From Planctomycetota bacterium (GTDB lineage Bacteria; Planctomycetota; Phycisphaerae; Sedimentisphaerales; Anaerobacaceae), in the NCBI GenBank assembly GCA_023128595.1, contig JAGMDR010000158.1, positions 1 through 38,834 on the forward strand: a DNA stretch of 38,834 nucleotides, written 5' to 3'. The translations under genes and the position numbers were made by a program. This document shows, piece by piece, positions 26,582 to 34,655 of this stretch; position 1 is the first letter of the stretch; each line of letters starts with the position of its first letter. The notes under the pieces were generated by a model. That model worked only from the letters and a program-made list of their open reading frames with translations. It ran no database searches and had not been told where the DNA came from.

Positions 26582-27211
26582 CTAACCCCCTGCCTGCCTC
26601 TGCCCGGCCAGACTATGTTCCACTTCTTCCAACAGATTAGCCGCATCACTGTTGCCCGGATCCAAAGCCAGGATGTCCCCAAGAAGTGTCCCGGCCTGCT
26701 CAAGATGGCCATCCTTAACATAGAGCGCTGCCAAAGAAAACATGACGGAAATATCACCCGGATGCATATCCAGATACACCTCAAGATAGTGAATGATTTT
26801 GCCGAATGAACCCATCTGGCAGGAAGTCTGAAACAGACCCAAAAGAGCTGTCAGATTATCCGTATCCAGCTCCAGGCATTTCAGATACATATCAAACGCC
26901 TGCTTGTAATCGCCCCTCTCCTGGGCGACCATCGCCTGGCCCGCGTAGCCCTTGGCGCAATTGACATCCAGCCGACAGGCAACCCGAAAGGCTATCTCCG
27001 CATCCTCAAGAAGCTCCTTCTGCAGGGCCACTACTCCAAGCCCAACGTAAGGACCCGCCTCGTCGGGCCCCAGGGTAGCGGCTTTTTCGTAGCACTTCTG
27101 CGCCTGTTCGTAGCTGCCTACCGACGCGTAACAGTCGCCGAGCTCCTGCAGCACTTCGTAACGCTGGGTCGTATTCTCATGCTCAGCAATATCGCCTTTT
27201 GTCATGTCCAT
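26582..27211 (-). CDS. Tetratricopeptide repeat protein (209 aa)
   Basis: The product is made almost wholly of about five TPR units, for example LGDCYASVGSYEQAQKCYEK and the matching stretches around residues 55-90, 90-125 and 155-190. TPRs are protein-binding scaffolds. There is no catalytic domain, signal peptide or membrane segment. It may present acceptor proteins to the glycosyltransferases or hold them together, an inference from context. Two in-frame ATGs open the gene, at 27211 and 27205. The second makes an ATGA overlap with the stop of the upstream GT2 gene, so either is plausible. Confidence 0.82.
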   Translation of the reverse strand: MDMTKGDIAEHENTTQRYEVLQELGDCYASVGSYEQAQKCYEKAATLGPDEAGPYVGLGVVALQKELLEDAEIAFRVACRLDVNCAKGYAGQAMVAQERGDYKQAFDMYLKCLELDTDNLTALLGLFQTSCQMGSFGKIIHYLEVYLDMHPGDISVMFSLAALYVKDGHLEQAGTLLGDILALDPGNSDAANLLEEVEHSLAGQRQAGG

Positions 27212-28803
27212 ACTAATTCTCTTCCTTCAAGTATTTGTTCTGCCTCTTCGAGACGCACTATTGCCAAGTTGAAATCTTTCTTCTCTTTGTGCAGTTTCGC
27301 CTCTAACAAAAGCGTATCCACGGTCGGTCTTTTTTCATTGACCTGACGCGCCAGGCCCACAGCCTTGCCAAGCTCGCCGGCCCTGAAAAACGCCTCCGCG
27401 GCCTGGTATTTCATCCACAGCTTGTTTCCATACCGCTCAACGAGGTGCTGGTATATTTGGGCCGCTCTTGACCAATTTCCATCCTTTTCCGCCAGTTGGG
27501 CCTGACAAAGCAATTGGTCAAACTGAAAGGGAATCTCGTCCGGCAAAACTCGTCTTATCGCAACGCCGTCCGCAATTAGCGACTCCCGAACCGACATACT
27601 CGCAAACCTCTCACGAGAATGCCGCAGGTCATCCGTTCTCAATATCACCGCCCAGAGCTTATCCGTCGAGTCTTCTAACTCAAATCCTTCGCCGTCAACC
27701 GGATTTTTAATAAGAGCACAGAGTGAATCTTCCAACCAGAATTCCCTGATTGGAAATCCGCTCGGCACTACTGCCGTGTATTCGCCCTCGCATTTCGCCA
27801 AAGCCGCAGTCGCACGCCCGGCCTCGGACGCCGAAGGATCCACTGATAAAGTGACTATGCTGGGCATGTCCGTATCCAATTTCCCCAAATCAGTCTGCGA
27901 GAGCGGCAAATACACTTCATACGGATAGAACGTATGACGCCAGATTGAAGCAAGGGTCCTCCCTGCCTGCTGGTCCAGTTGCTTCGTAACGAAAATAATC
28001 GAGACATCCTTAATCTTCGACCAGGGCTTGGCCGGTCTCGTGGTCCGTATCGCCATAACATTCCGCAGGTACTCGTTTTCGTCTTTGCGACGGCGGACCG
28101 ATACCCTGTCCGATTGGCCAACAGGACTGTAATATTCACCCGTAATTTCATGGACATGATAAAAGTCTGAGAAAAAGCACAGTTTCCGGGTCAGCTCCCA
28201 GTCAATCAGCACGTTGAGTTTCTCATTATGAGGCCCGATCTTCTCAAGCAAATCGCGGCGGTGCATCAGGCTCACGTGCAGGGCGTGATTGAAATACAGC
28301 ATAACAAATCGGTCGAAGTCCCTGCTGACTTCGACAACCTTGCTGAGAACCTCCCGCCTGCCGTCCGGCTCAGTCCGGCAATACGTCCTGTACAAATCGC
28401 TGTATGCAACCTGGCAGTCCGTTTCATTCTCCAGTGCGTTGACCAGCGTGCCGACGTGATGGCTGTAGTACAAATCGTCATCACCAAGGTAGCAGACATA
28501 TTTGCCATGGGCTCGGGCCAGCGCCTCGTTGAGCGTAAAGGGTATCCCGTGATTTTCCTTCCTGTTGATGAAAATGATTCTCGGATCGTTGAACGACCCG
28601 ATAACGTCACTCACTTCCTCTCCGCCGTCTCTGATTACAAATATTTCGAGATTATTGTAATCCTGACCCACCACACTGGCCAATGCCGTACGCAAATACA
28701 TCCGCCTGTTGTAGGTCGGTATAAGCACGCTGACAAGCGGCCCCGTCTTTGCACGAAAGTTCTCGAGTACCATAACTCTATCTAACAGCCCTAAGAGAGC
28801 CAC
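27202..28803 (-). CDS. GT2 glycosyltransferase with degenerate second GT domain and TPR tail (533 aa)
   Basis: Residues 22-240 are a GT2 domain beginning VSVLIPTYNRRMYLRTAL with GDDD at 107-110, the metal/nucleotide motif. Residues 265-400 look like a second GT-A fold starting VSIIFVTK, but the position where a DxD is expected reads VVPSGFP, so it is probably non-catalytic. Residues 430-530 are TPR-like repeats. The frame opens with GTG at 28803, only 3 nt after the upstream stop. An ATG at 28773 (residue 11) is an equally good start and leaves the GT2 domain intact. The stop overlaps the TPR gene. It probably adds one sugar; donor unknown. Confidence 0.85.
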   Translation of the reverse strand: MALLGLLDRVMVLENFRAKTGPLVSVLIPTYNRRMYLRTALASVVGQDYNNLEIFVIRDGGEEVSDVIGSFNDPRIIFINRKENHGIPFTLNEALARAHGKYVCYLGDDDLYYSHHVGTLVNALENETDCQVAYSDLYRTYCRTEPDGRREVLSKVVEVSRDFDRFVMLYFNHALHVSLMHRRDLLEKIGPHNEKLNVLIDWELTRKLCFFSDFYHVHEITGEYYSPVGQSDRVSVRRRKDENEYLRNVMAIRTTRPAKPWSKIKDVSIIFVTKQLDQQAGRTLASIWRHTFYPYEVYLPLSQTDLGKLDTDMPSIVTLSVDPSASEAGRATAALAKCEGEYTAVVPSGFPIREFWLEDSLCALIKNPVDGEGFELEDSTDKLWAVILRTDDLRHSRERFASMSVRESLIADGVAIRRVLPDEIPFQFDQLLCQAQLAEKDGNWSRAAQIYQHLVERYGNKLWMKYQAAEAFFRAGELGKAVGLARQVNEKRPTVDTLLLEAKLHKEKKDFNLAIVRLEEAEQILEGRELVWT

Positions 28804-28806
28804 ATA

Positions 28807-30291
28807 TCACGTAACACTGCGGCCCCCAAACACACCGACAGGCGATTGGACAGAGATTCCAATATCTCGGCCGACCTGCCGCAGTTCCGTATCCATCTGG
28901 GCCTCCAGCTCAGTGAAAACCTTGTTTATTCCGCTCAACTGCTTTTTCAGCGAATACTTCTCCTCGACAAATCTGCGATACCTTTGAGGCTCGTATGTAT
29001 CCGAAAGAATCTGCTCGCAGAATTCCTCGGCAATATCGAACAGGAATTCCGATGGGAAAATCTGCTCGGCGCCCAGAAAATTATGAACCACGGGCTTGAG
29101 CCCACAGGCCATCGACTCCAGAATCCCTACGGGGTGCCCTTCGCAGATGGACGTTGAGACTATGTAATGCTTGTCCCCGAGCCAGTAGTTCACATCTGCC
29201 TGCCACCCGTCAAAGAACACTACAGCAGCCAGGCCAAGGGCCCCAACCATATGCCTTAGATATTGTTCGAGAACCCGGTCCGTAAAGGCGCCGCCAAAGA
29301 ACAAGCGATACTCAGGGTCAACGTAGTGCAGCTTCTGCATACACTGCAGCACAAAGGCCGGGTTCTTTACCAGCCTCAGATTGCCCAAAAACGCAATGTT
29401 CTTGCCTCGCCGGCGGTCAACGAACGCAAATCTGCGAAGATTCACCCCATTTGGAACGGCCACGATCGAAGTTTGATTTCCTATATCGTGAACCTGGCTC
29501 TTGAGCGTCTCTAAAGTAATAGCGTTGCCAACCGTTACCAGAACGTCGATGTTGCTCCAATTAACCTGCCCGGGCCATTGCTCATAGGCCTCATAGCGGT
29601 GTAGCCTGATAATGTTCTTGCAAACCTTGGGCTTATTTGAGGCGGCTACTGCAAGATTGGTGCACCACTCAAACCACGATATATCACTCCACCGCATCAA
29701 CTCATATAGTTCTTCTTCCGTTTGCCCCTCAAAAACCCGCACCTCAAAACGCCGCTCCGTAAACTCGACGATTTCGTTGAGAAACGTCATTCCGTCGCCA
29801 CCACAAAAGAAGGCTATCTTCGGCCTCTTGGAACGAATCACCTCGACCATAGGTGTAAGAACATTCTGCTCCGGCGAGATTTGAAGCGAGCGAAGCAGCA
29901 TCTCAATCGCATTTGCCTTGTCGTTCTGGTTGAGAAAAACATCCGCAGCTCTGTTTAGTATGTCCGCACTCAATATTCCCAGCCGCTCCATATTGTCAAA
30001 AAGCTGCGCCGCTTCCTCTACTTCACCAACGGCAATATATGCCTCGGACAAATTCCAAAGTATCTCACCGCTGTCCGGCTTCAGACTCCCGGCTCTAATA
30101 AAATGATCAATAGCTTCACCCGAGCGACCCAGACAATGAAGTATTGCCCCTGCGTCGTTCAGGGCCTCCGCATCTTCAGGCACTGTCCGGAGATGTCCCT
30201 GGATATGCTCAAGAGCTTCCTGATGCCTGCCTGCTTCGGCCAATTCCAGACCCTTCCTGTAGCGGTCCGAATTATTAGTCTGGTTTGTCAT
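28807..30291 (-). CDS. TPR-GT4 glycosyltransferase, first gene of the glycosylation island (494 aa)
   Basis: Residues 8-145 are TPR repeats (for example LELAEAGRHQEALEHI and the next units). Residues 155-440 are a GT-B fold of the GT4 type: VPNGVNLRRF, IAFLGNLRLVKNPAFVLQCM for the donor domain, and CEGHPVGILESMACGLKPVV with the conserved EGxP...E pattern. Fusing a TPR protein-binding domain to a GT-B enzyme recalls FlmG of Caulobacter, a flagellin glycosyltransferase, so this could be the enzyme that attaches a sugar to the flagellar protein. That link is architectural only. AGGGAG lies 8 nt before the ATG. A 252-nt gap upstream holds candidate promoters. Confidence 0.86.
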   Translation of the reverse strand: MTNQTNNSDRYRKGLELAEAGRHQEALEHIQGHLRTVPEDAEALNDAGAILHCLGRSGEAIDHFIRAGSLKPDSGEILWNLSEAYIAVGEVEEAAQLFDNMERLGILSADILNRAADVFLNQNDKANAIEMLLRSLQISPEQNVLTPMVEVIRSKRPKIAFFCGGDGMTFLNEIVEFTERRFEVRVFEGQTEEELYELMRWSDISWFEWCTNLAVAASNKPKVCKNIIRLHRYEAYEQWPGQVNWSNIDVLVTVGNAITLETLKSQVHDIGNQTSIVAVPNGVNLRRFAFVDRRRGKNIAFLGNLRLVKNPAFVLQCMQKLHYVDPEYRLFFGGAFTDRVLEQYLRHMVGALGLAAVVFFDGWQADVNYWLGDKHYIVSTSICEGHPVGILESMACGLKPVVHNFLGAEQIFPSEFLFDIAEEFCEQILSDTYEPQRYRRFVEEKYSLKKQLSGINKVFTELEAQMDTELRQVGRDIGISVQSPVGVFGGRSVT

Positions 30292-30543
30292 AGGTTTTAC
30301 TCCCTGTTCAATTCACAGTCCACGCCATATCGGCATCGCCCAACAGAGCTAATGCACATTCAGTATCTATTACACAAATTGCGTGCCATCGGCCTGTATC
30401 CCCGTTTATTCGCCGTTACGCGGCCCCGGAAAATGGATGTGTATAAATATCAAACACTCGTGTCTACAAACGGTCATTTTTCCAATTCCGGCAGTCTTGA
30501 ACGTATTTGCAGCACCTCGACCACCCACATATCTCCTCAATGG
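30292..30543. other. Intergenic region between flgL and the glycosylation island
   Basis: This is the longest gap on the minus strand and the likely promoter region of the island. It holds the sigma-54-like site listed separately. A second, weak sigma-28-like -10 (GCCGATAT at 30327-30334, 7 of 8) lies 36 nt before the ATG, but its -35 matches at only 3 of 8 positions. No convincing intrinsic terminator after flgL and no convincing small gene were found. Confidence 0.5.
30373..30388 (-). promoter_or_regulatory. Candidate sigma-54 promoter upstream of the glycosylation island
   Basis: The minus strand reads TGGCACG, 4 nt, TTGTG. The sigma-54 consensus is TGGCACG, 4 nt, TTGC(A/T). The -24 element is perfect and the spacing exact, but the key GC of the -12 element is GT. 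It lies 81 nt upstream of the first island gene. Flagellar genes are often RpoN-dependent. The site is suggestive, not proven. Confidence 0.4.
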
Positions 30544-31734
30544 CTATATGATAAAATCTAAAAGTGACATCGACATAAGTCTTCCGGCCACCGACAGCGA
30601 CATTTGATACAGAACCTCTCGACGGGAAATGTCGATGGCAATCTGGGCAATGTCGGCCTCCTGCAGCATCGTTGTCTCATCTTCGGTGCCAAATTTTATG
30701 TTCTCGACAGTACCTTTCATATCCTCAAGGAATCCTATTCTCGACCCCATCGAAACGGATTTTTCCGTCAGAAGACTTCTTATCTCTTCCAATGATCCAA
30801 TAGAATTATTTCGCAGCTCCTGAAGCTGAGCGTCGGAAAGCCCCCTCTGGTTTTTCAATATGTCCCGGATATTGATAAGCGTGTTAAAAGTATCATAGGT
30901 CCCCGGCACACGAACCATATCGACTCCCGTACTTATAGTTGTCGCATCAACATACAGCACATCTCCGTCGGAATTCTCAACCGCTATGTTGCTGACATCT
31001 CCAATGGTTGGCACCTCCACAGTATTATCACCGTCATCAATAGAGAGTTCATATTTTTCGCTGGTCTCGTTGTAAGTTACTGTCAACCACACGTCACCCG
31101 TTACACTTGATGTCCCCGTGCCCGCTTTGGCGCCGGTATCACCCAGAAAGACCGGTGTGCTTCGGCTGTCCGAGCGAAAAATCTGGTCTCCAACGTAAAA
31201 AGCCGATGACTGCACACCTGCAGCTACTTCGATCTCTCGATTCTCGAAACTGCCCTGGTAAGTCACACTCGTGATCTCTCCATTGGTGCGCGCCACCGCG
31301 TAGGGCGCCGAGCCGGTATCACCTCCTCCAAAAAGGTGTTCATTCAAATGCTTCGTATTGGCCAGCGAAACCACCTGCTCTAATGTGCTGTTGATCGCCT
31401 CAGCGATTCTCTCTCGCCCCTCCTGCCCGTAAACGCCGCTGACAATTTGAGTCAGGAGCACCTTTGTATCTGCGAACTGAGATATCATATCCTCGACAAC
31501 CACCATGGATATCTCCAGCGTGCTGACGGCCTGCGAGATATTATCCATATAGCCTTCCAGGAACCTCTCCTGGGAGTTCAGCCCCAGAACACGATAGGCG
31601 ATAGAAGGGTCATCGGATGCTCGATTGATTCGCGAGCCGGTGGATGCCTGCTCCTGCAGCCGCGACAGGGCCTCCGTATGAAGATGCAAAGCAAAGCCCA
31701 AATCGCTATAAATGCTGTTCAGTGGTCCACTCAT
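30544..31734 (-). CDS. flgL: Flagellar hook-filament junction protein FlgL
   Basis: FlgL forms the outer ring of the junction between hook and filament. The 396-residue product has the flagellin-like N-terminal helix region (LQEQASTGSRINRASDDPSIAYRV, residues about 27-50) and a matching C-terminal helix with EADIAQIAIDISRREVLYQ. The middle holds beta-rich sequence with the family motif LFGGGDTGSAPY. Length is somewhat above the common 300-320. The ATG has GAGAGG 5 nt upstream. It follows flgK by 27 nt and is the last structural gene before the glycosylation island. Confidence 0.94.
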   Translation of the reverse strand: MSGPLNSIYSDLGFALHLHTEALSRLQEQASTGSRINRASDDPSIAYRVLGLNSQERFLEGYMDNISQAVSTLEISMVVVEDMISQFADTKVLLTQIVSGVYGQEGRERIAEAINSTLEQVVSLANTKHLNEHLFGGGDTGSAPYAVARTNGEITSVTYQGSFENREIEVAAGVQSSAFYVGDQIFRSDSRSTPVFLGDTGAKAGTGTSSVTGDVWLTVTYNETSEKYELSIDDGDNTVEVPTIGDVSNIAVENSDGDVLYVDATTISTGVDMVRVPGTYDTFNTLINIRDILKNQRGLSDAQLQELRNNSIGSLEEIRSLLTEKSVSMGSRIGFLEDMKGTVENIKFGTEDETTMLQEADIAQIAIDISRREVLYQMSLSVAGRLMSMSLLDFII

Positions 31735-31761
31735 TGCGACCTCTCGGGTAAATTCCGCCCC

Positions 31762-33750
31762 CTATACTACTTCCATAAGACTCAACATTGACGACTGGAC
31801 AATGCTTATGTACTTGGCCATCGCCTGAAACATCTGCTCGAAAACCAATAGCTGGGCCGCCTCCTCGCTGATGTCAACGCCGCTTATATCGCTCTGCCGG
31901 TCGCCAAGATTCTGGACCATCTGCTCCATGTTATCCTGCCGCATTTGCCTGAGCGAAACCTTCTGACCCACGCCTGACACCACTCTGCGATAAAACTCCC
32001 CACACGTCAGTGAGGTCAAACTGCTGATAGTCAGCTCTTTCACCGCCGCCATCCGCAAAGCATTCGTGTTGTCGGTCATATCGGCGCCGAGGGCCGCGGC
32101 CACCCGACCGGGCGTGGCCGATACATCCGAACAGACCGCTATATCATCGGCACTGTTCCCGGAGAAAAAGGTGTTTATCCCAACCGCTGCCAACACCCCG
32201 GAAGTGTCGGTATTGCCAAATGCTTTCACCTGAAAACTGTCGTCTGCAACTAAATCGCCTGTGGTAAGGGCGATTTTGATCCCGTTGCCAATATCAAGCT
32301 TGTCACCCGCCGCGTAACCCGATCCGACATTAAGAGTGGCAACAGTATTATCGCCACTGTCGGTCACAACAAGCTGCAGCGTACCGTTACCCACTGCCAG
32401 ACCTGTGCCGGAGACGGTGAACGTAAAAGTATCTTTTGACGTACCCGTATAGATGCCCGATACGGATACGGTCGGCGGCGGTGTGCCGGTTAGATTCAAA
32501 GTGTCGCTCTCGGGCGAAGAAAGCACGGCAGGTGAGAAGTCGAATTTGTAGCCACCATCAGCCTGTATGCACAGCTTTGAACTGACAATTGATGCACTCA
32601 CACCACTAAGTGCGTCAATGGCATCCTTTAAAGTGGTCAACGTATCACCGCCTGTATCTGCGTCAACAGTAACTTCTTCTCTGGTTACCACTCCCGTTGA
32701 GGTATCGGTAATTCTTATAAATATTGAGCCGTCAATCACAGATGGATTAGTGTAATCAGCAAATTCTTTGTCAGCGTCGGATACCACCCTGCCGGTCAAC
32801 TCCGTAAAGGAACCCTCCGAGCCGACCCCCTGAACGTGGTACTGATTTATCTGCTGTATTATCGCGCTTGCTAAAGAGTCCAGATCGGTGTGAACATCGG
32901 ACACAAGATCGTTTTTTAGGGATAGTAATCCGCCAATCTTTCCCCCGGCAATATCAGTATGGTAAGTCGCCGCACCGACGACAGAAATACCCAACTTAGC
33001 ATTTTCATCCAGCCCCGCCTCAAGTTCCATAGTAGAAGCACCCGCCACTACCGCTATCCCCACAACACTCACATCCACCACTCCGTATGGCCTACTCTGT
33101 GTCTCAATACTGATCAACTCTGCCAGGTCGCCTATCAGCTTGTCCCTTTGGTCACGCAGGTTGTTCGCATGACCGCCGCCTATTTCAACGCTTTGGATGC
33201 TCTTGTTGAGCTCCGCAATCTGGCTTGTGAGTGAATTGATGGATTCAACGACGTTTTCGATTTCCAGCCTAATCTCCGTTTCCAATATGGTCAGGAACTC
33301 TCCCAACGTCCTGAATTGGCCGGCCATCGCGCCCGCATCGCTCACCGCCTGATTTTGCCAGACAGCATCTCCGGGATGAGCACTAAGATCCTGCAAGGCA
33401 TTGAAGAACCTGTCTATTGCCGCGTTCAACCCACCGTCCTTTGTTGAAAGCTCTCCCAATGCACTTTCAACGGTTCGCAGCGTGACAAGCTCACGGTCAA
33501 CATGCCCGGCCAAAGAACGCTGCCGAAGAATCTCCTTCTCCAGAAGATCATCTATCATCCTGGTGACGCTTTCCACCTTAACACCCGTTCCGAACAGCAG
33601 GGAGCCTTCCTGCCATGAGGCAGCAGGCCTGAGTTCTATCCTCTGACGGTGGTAGCCCTCGGTGGCCGCATTGGCAATGTTGTTGCCTATCACCTCGAGC
33701 GCTTTCCTGGCCGCACTAAGACCACTGATACCTATGAAGTAATCCGACAT
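31762..33750 (-). CDS. flgK: Flagellar hook-associated protein FlgK (HAP1), with extra module
   Basis: FlgK forms the first junction layer on the hook tip. The 662-residue product starts with the canonical rod/hook-type motif (LEVIGNNIANAATEGYHRQR, 18-37) and ends with the canonical VDISEEAAQLLVFEQMFQA (625-643). FlgK is typically about 450-650 residues, so this is at the long end. A beta-rich module at about 427-512 (32215-32472) carries GIYTGTSKDTFTFTVSGTG and GNGIKIALTTGDL, a pattern I recall from planctomycete flagellar and surface proteins. It follows flgN by 28 nt. Confidence 0.95.
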   Translation of the reverse strand: MSDYFIGISGLSAARKALEVIGNNIANAATEGYHRQRIELRPAASWQEGSLLFGTGVKVESVTRMIDDLLEKEILRQRSLAGHVDRELVTLRTVESALGELSTKDGGLNAAIDRFFNALQDLSAHPGDAVWQNQAVSDAGAMAGQFRTLGEFLTILETEIRLEIENVVESINSLTSQIAELNKSIQSVEIGGGHANNLRDQRDKLIGDLAELISIETQSRPYGVVDVSVVGIAVVAGASTMELEAGLDENAKLGISVVGAATYHTDIAGGKIGGLLSLKNDLVSDVHTDLDSLASAIIQQINQYHVQGVGSEGSFTELTGRVVSDADKEFADYTNPSVIDGSIFIRITDTSTGVVTREEVTVDADTGGDTLTTLKDAIDALSGVSASIVSSKLCIQADGGYKFDFSPAVLSSPESDTLNLTGTPPPTVSVSGIYTGTSKDTFTFTVSGTGLAVGNGTLQLVVTDSGDNTVATLNVGSGYAAGDKLDIGNGIKIALTTGDLVADDSFQVKAFGNTDTSGVLAAVGINTFFSGNSADDIAVCSDVSATPGRVAAALGADMTDNTNALRMAAVKELTISSLTSLTCGEFYRRVVSGVGQKVSLRQMRQDNMEQMVQNLGDRQSDISGVDISEEAAQLLVFEQMFQAMAKYISIVQSSMLSLMEVV

Positions 33751-33778
33751 CTATTAACACCACTCAAGCACTGCTTTC

Positions 33779-34300
33779 TCAGAACTGCATACTGACGAAA
33801 GCCGCATCAGTTTGGAGTTTGGCAGCCCCATCGGAGCTGTACGTTATCGCTCCTGTACACCCAAGCTCGAGAACACCCCTCAAGAGTACACTGTTAAATC
33901 CGGCACAATCCGACAGAAGCATTGTTGTCTTCAAATATTCCCTCTTAAGTTCTTCGGTCAATGACCTCAATTCTGCCTTTCTCTGCGCCACCTGAACCTG
34001 CTTCTCGCCCGGCAGCATCGCCTCAAGACGCGAGAGCGTCATCTCGGCAACGCTGCAACCTGAAGCAGCCGCTAATTCTTCTCGTAACGACTGCCGTTTC
34101 GATTCATTGGCACAGTAACTATCCGATTCATCCCCAATAGTCTTAAGCAGCCTGCCCAAAGCTGCTTCGTCCCGTTTAATAACCAAGCTGCGCAGCTCAT
34201 CAAGTCGAGATAAAGCTTCCCGCACGTGCCGACTGTCCTCATCGAGAACTGCCAGCAGCTCGTCAATTTTGCCGTCCATTTCGACTGTCATAGATTCCAT
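33779..34300 (-). CDS. flgN: FlgN-like flagellar export chaperone
   Basis: FlgN is the cytosolic export chaperone of FlgK and FlgL. The 173-residue product is helical and lacks a signal peptide. It has the FlgN-type central stretch AEMTLSRLEAMLPGEK and LRSLTEELKREYLKTTMLL, followed by NSVLLRGVLEL. Its position directly before flgK and flgL supports the call, since sequence conservation in this family is low. An ATG at residue 4 (34291) is an alternative start, and it begins 6 nt after the rod-binding gene. Confidence 0.75.
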   Translation of the reverse strand: MESMTVEMDGKIDELLAVLDEDSRHVREALSRLDELRSLVIKRDEAALGRLLKTIGDESDSYCANESKRQSLREELAAASGCSVAEMTLSRLEAMLPGEKQVQVAQRKAELRSLTEELKREYLKTTMLLSDCAGFNSVLLRGVLELGCTGAITYSSDGAAKLQTDAAFVSMQF

Positions 34301-34306
34301 AGATTA

Positions 34307-34645
34307 CTACCCGGTCGCCTCCACCTTCGTATCTGCTTGGCCTGAACTGTTAAGAAACTGGTACATATCCTTCCACATTCCAAAGCCGCCGTTGTTCGCG
34401 ATGTCCCTCGCTAAGTACAGCCAGAATATTCCCCCCACCTGCTTGGATACCGCGTCTTTCTCAAGTCCCCAGTCCCCGATAGTGTTTTTCATCGCATCCA
34501 AAAGCTTAGCGATTAAAACCGACTCAAAATCCTTGGCCGCCTGCATCTTCTTCTCTTCCGAAGCCCCGGCGATCTTATCCGGCTCTTTCAACGTAGCCGG
34601 CAGAGGCACGGCTTCGGTCAATAGCAATTTGGCGGCGCTCTCCAT
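34307..34645 (-). CDS. flgJ: FlgJ-type rod-binding protein, without muramidase domain
   Basis: The 112-residue product matches the N-terminal rod-binding domain of FlgJ: AAKDFESVLIAKLLDAMKNT (residues about 35-54) and the later GGFGMWKDMYQFLN. The peptidoglycan hydrolase half of enterobacterial FlgJ is absent, as in many other phyla, so a separate enzyme must open the cell wall. TAGGAG overlaps the flgI stop and lies 7 nt before the ATG. It lies between flgI and flgN. Confidence 0.88.
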   Translation of the reverse strand: MESAAKLLLTEAVPLPATLKEPDKIAGASEEKKMQAAKDFESVLIAKLLDAMKNTIGDWGLEKDAVSKQVGGIFWLYLARDIANNGGFGMWKDMYQFLNSSGQADTKVEATG

Positions 34646-34655
34646 AAATCTGCTC

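Noticed and set aside
30474-30530. 18-codon minus-strand ORF just after flgL, with GAGGAG upstream
   Set aside because: The GAGGAG is only 2 nt from the ATG, too close for normal initiation. A GTG-started 40-codon alternative in another frame has no recognisable family. No flanking support for either.
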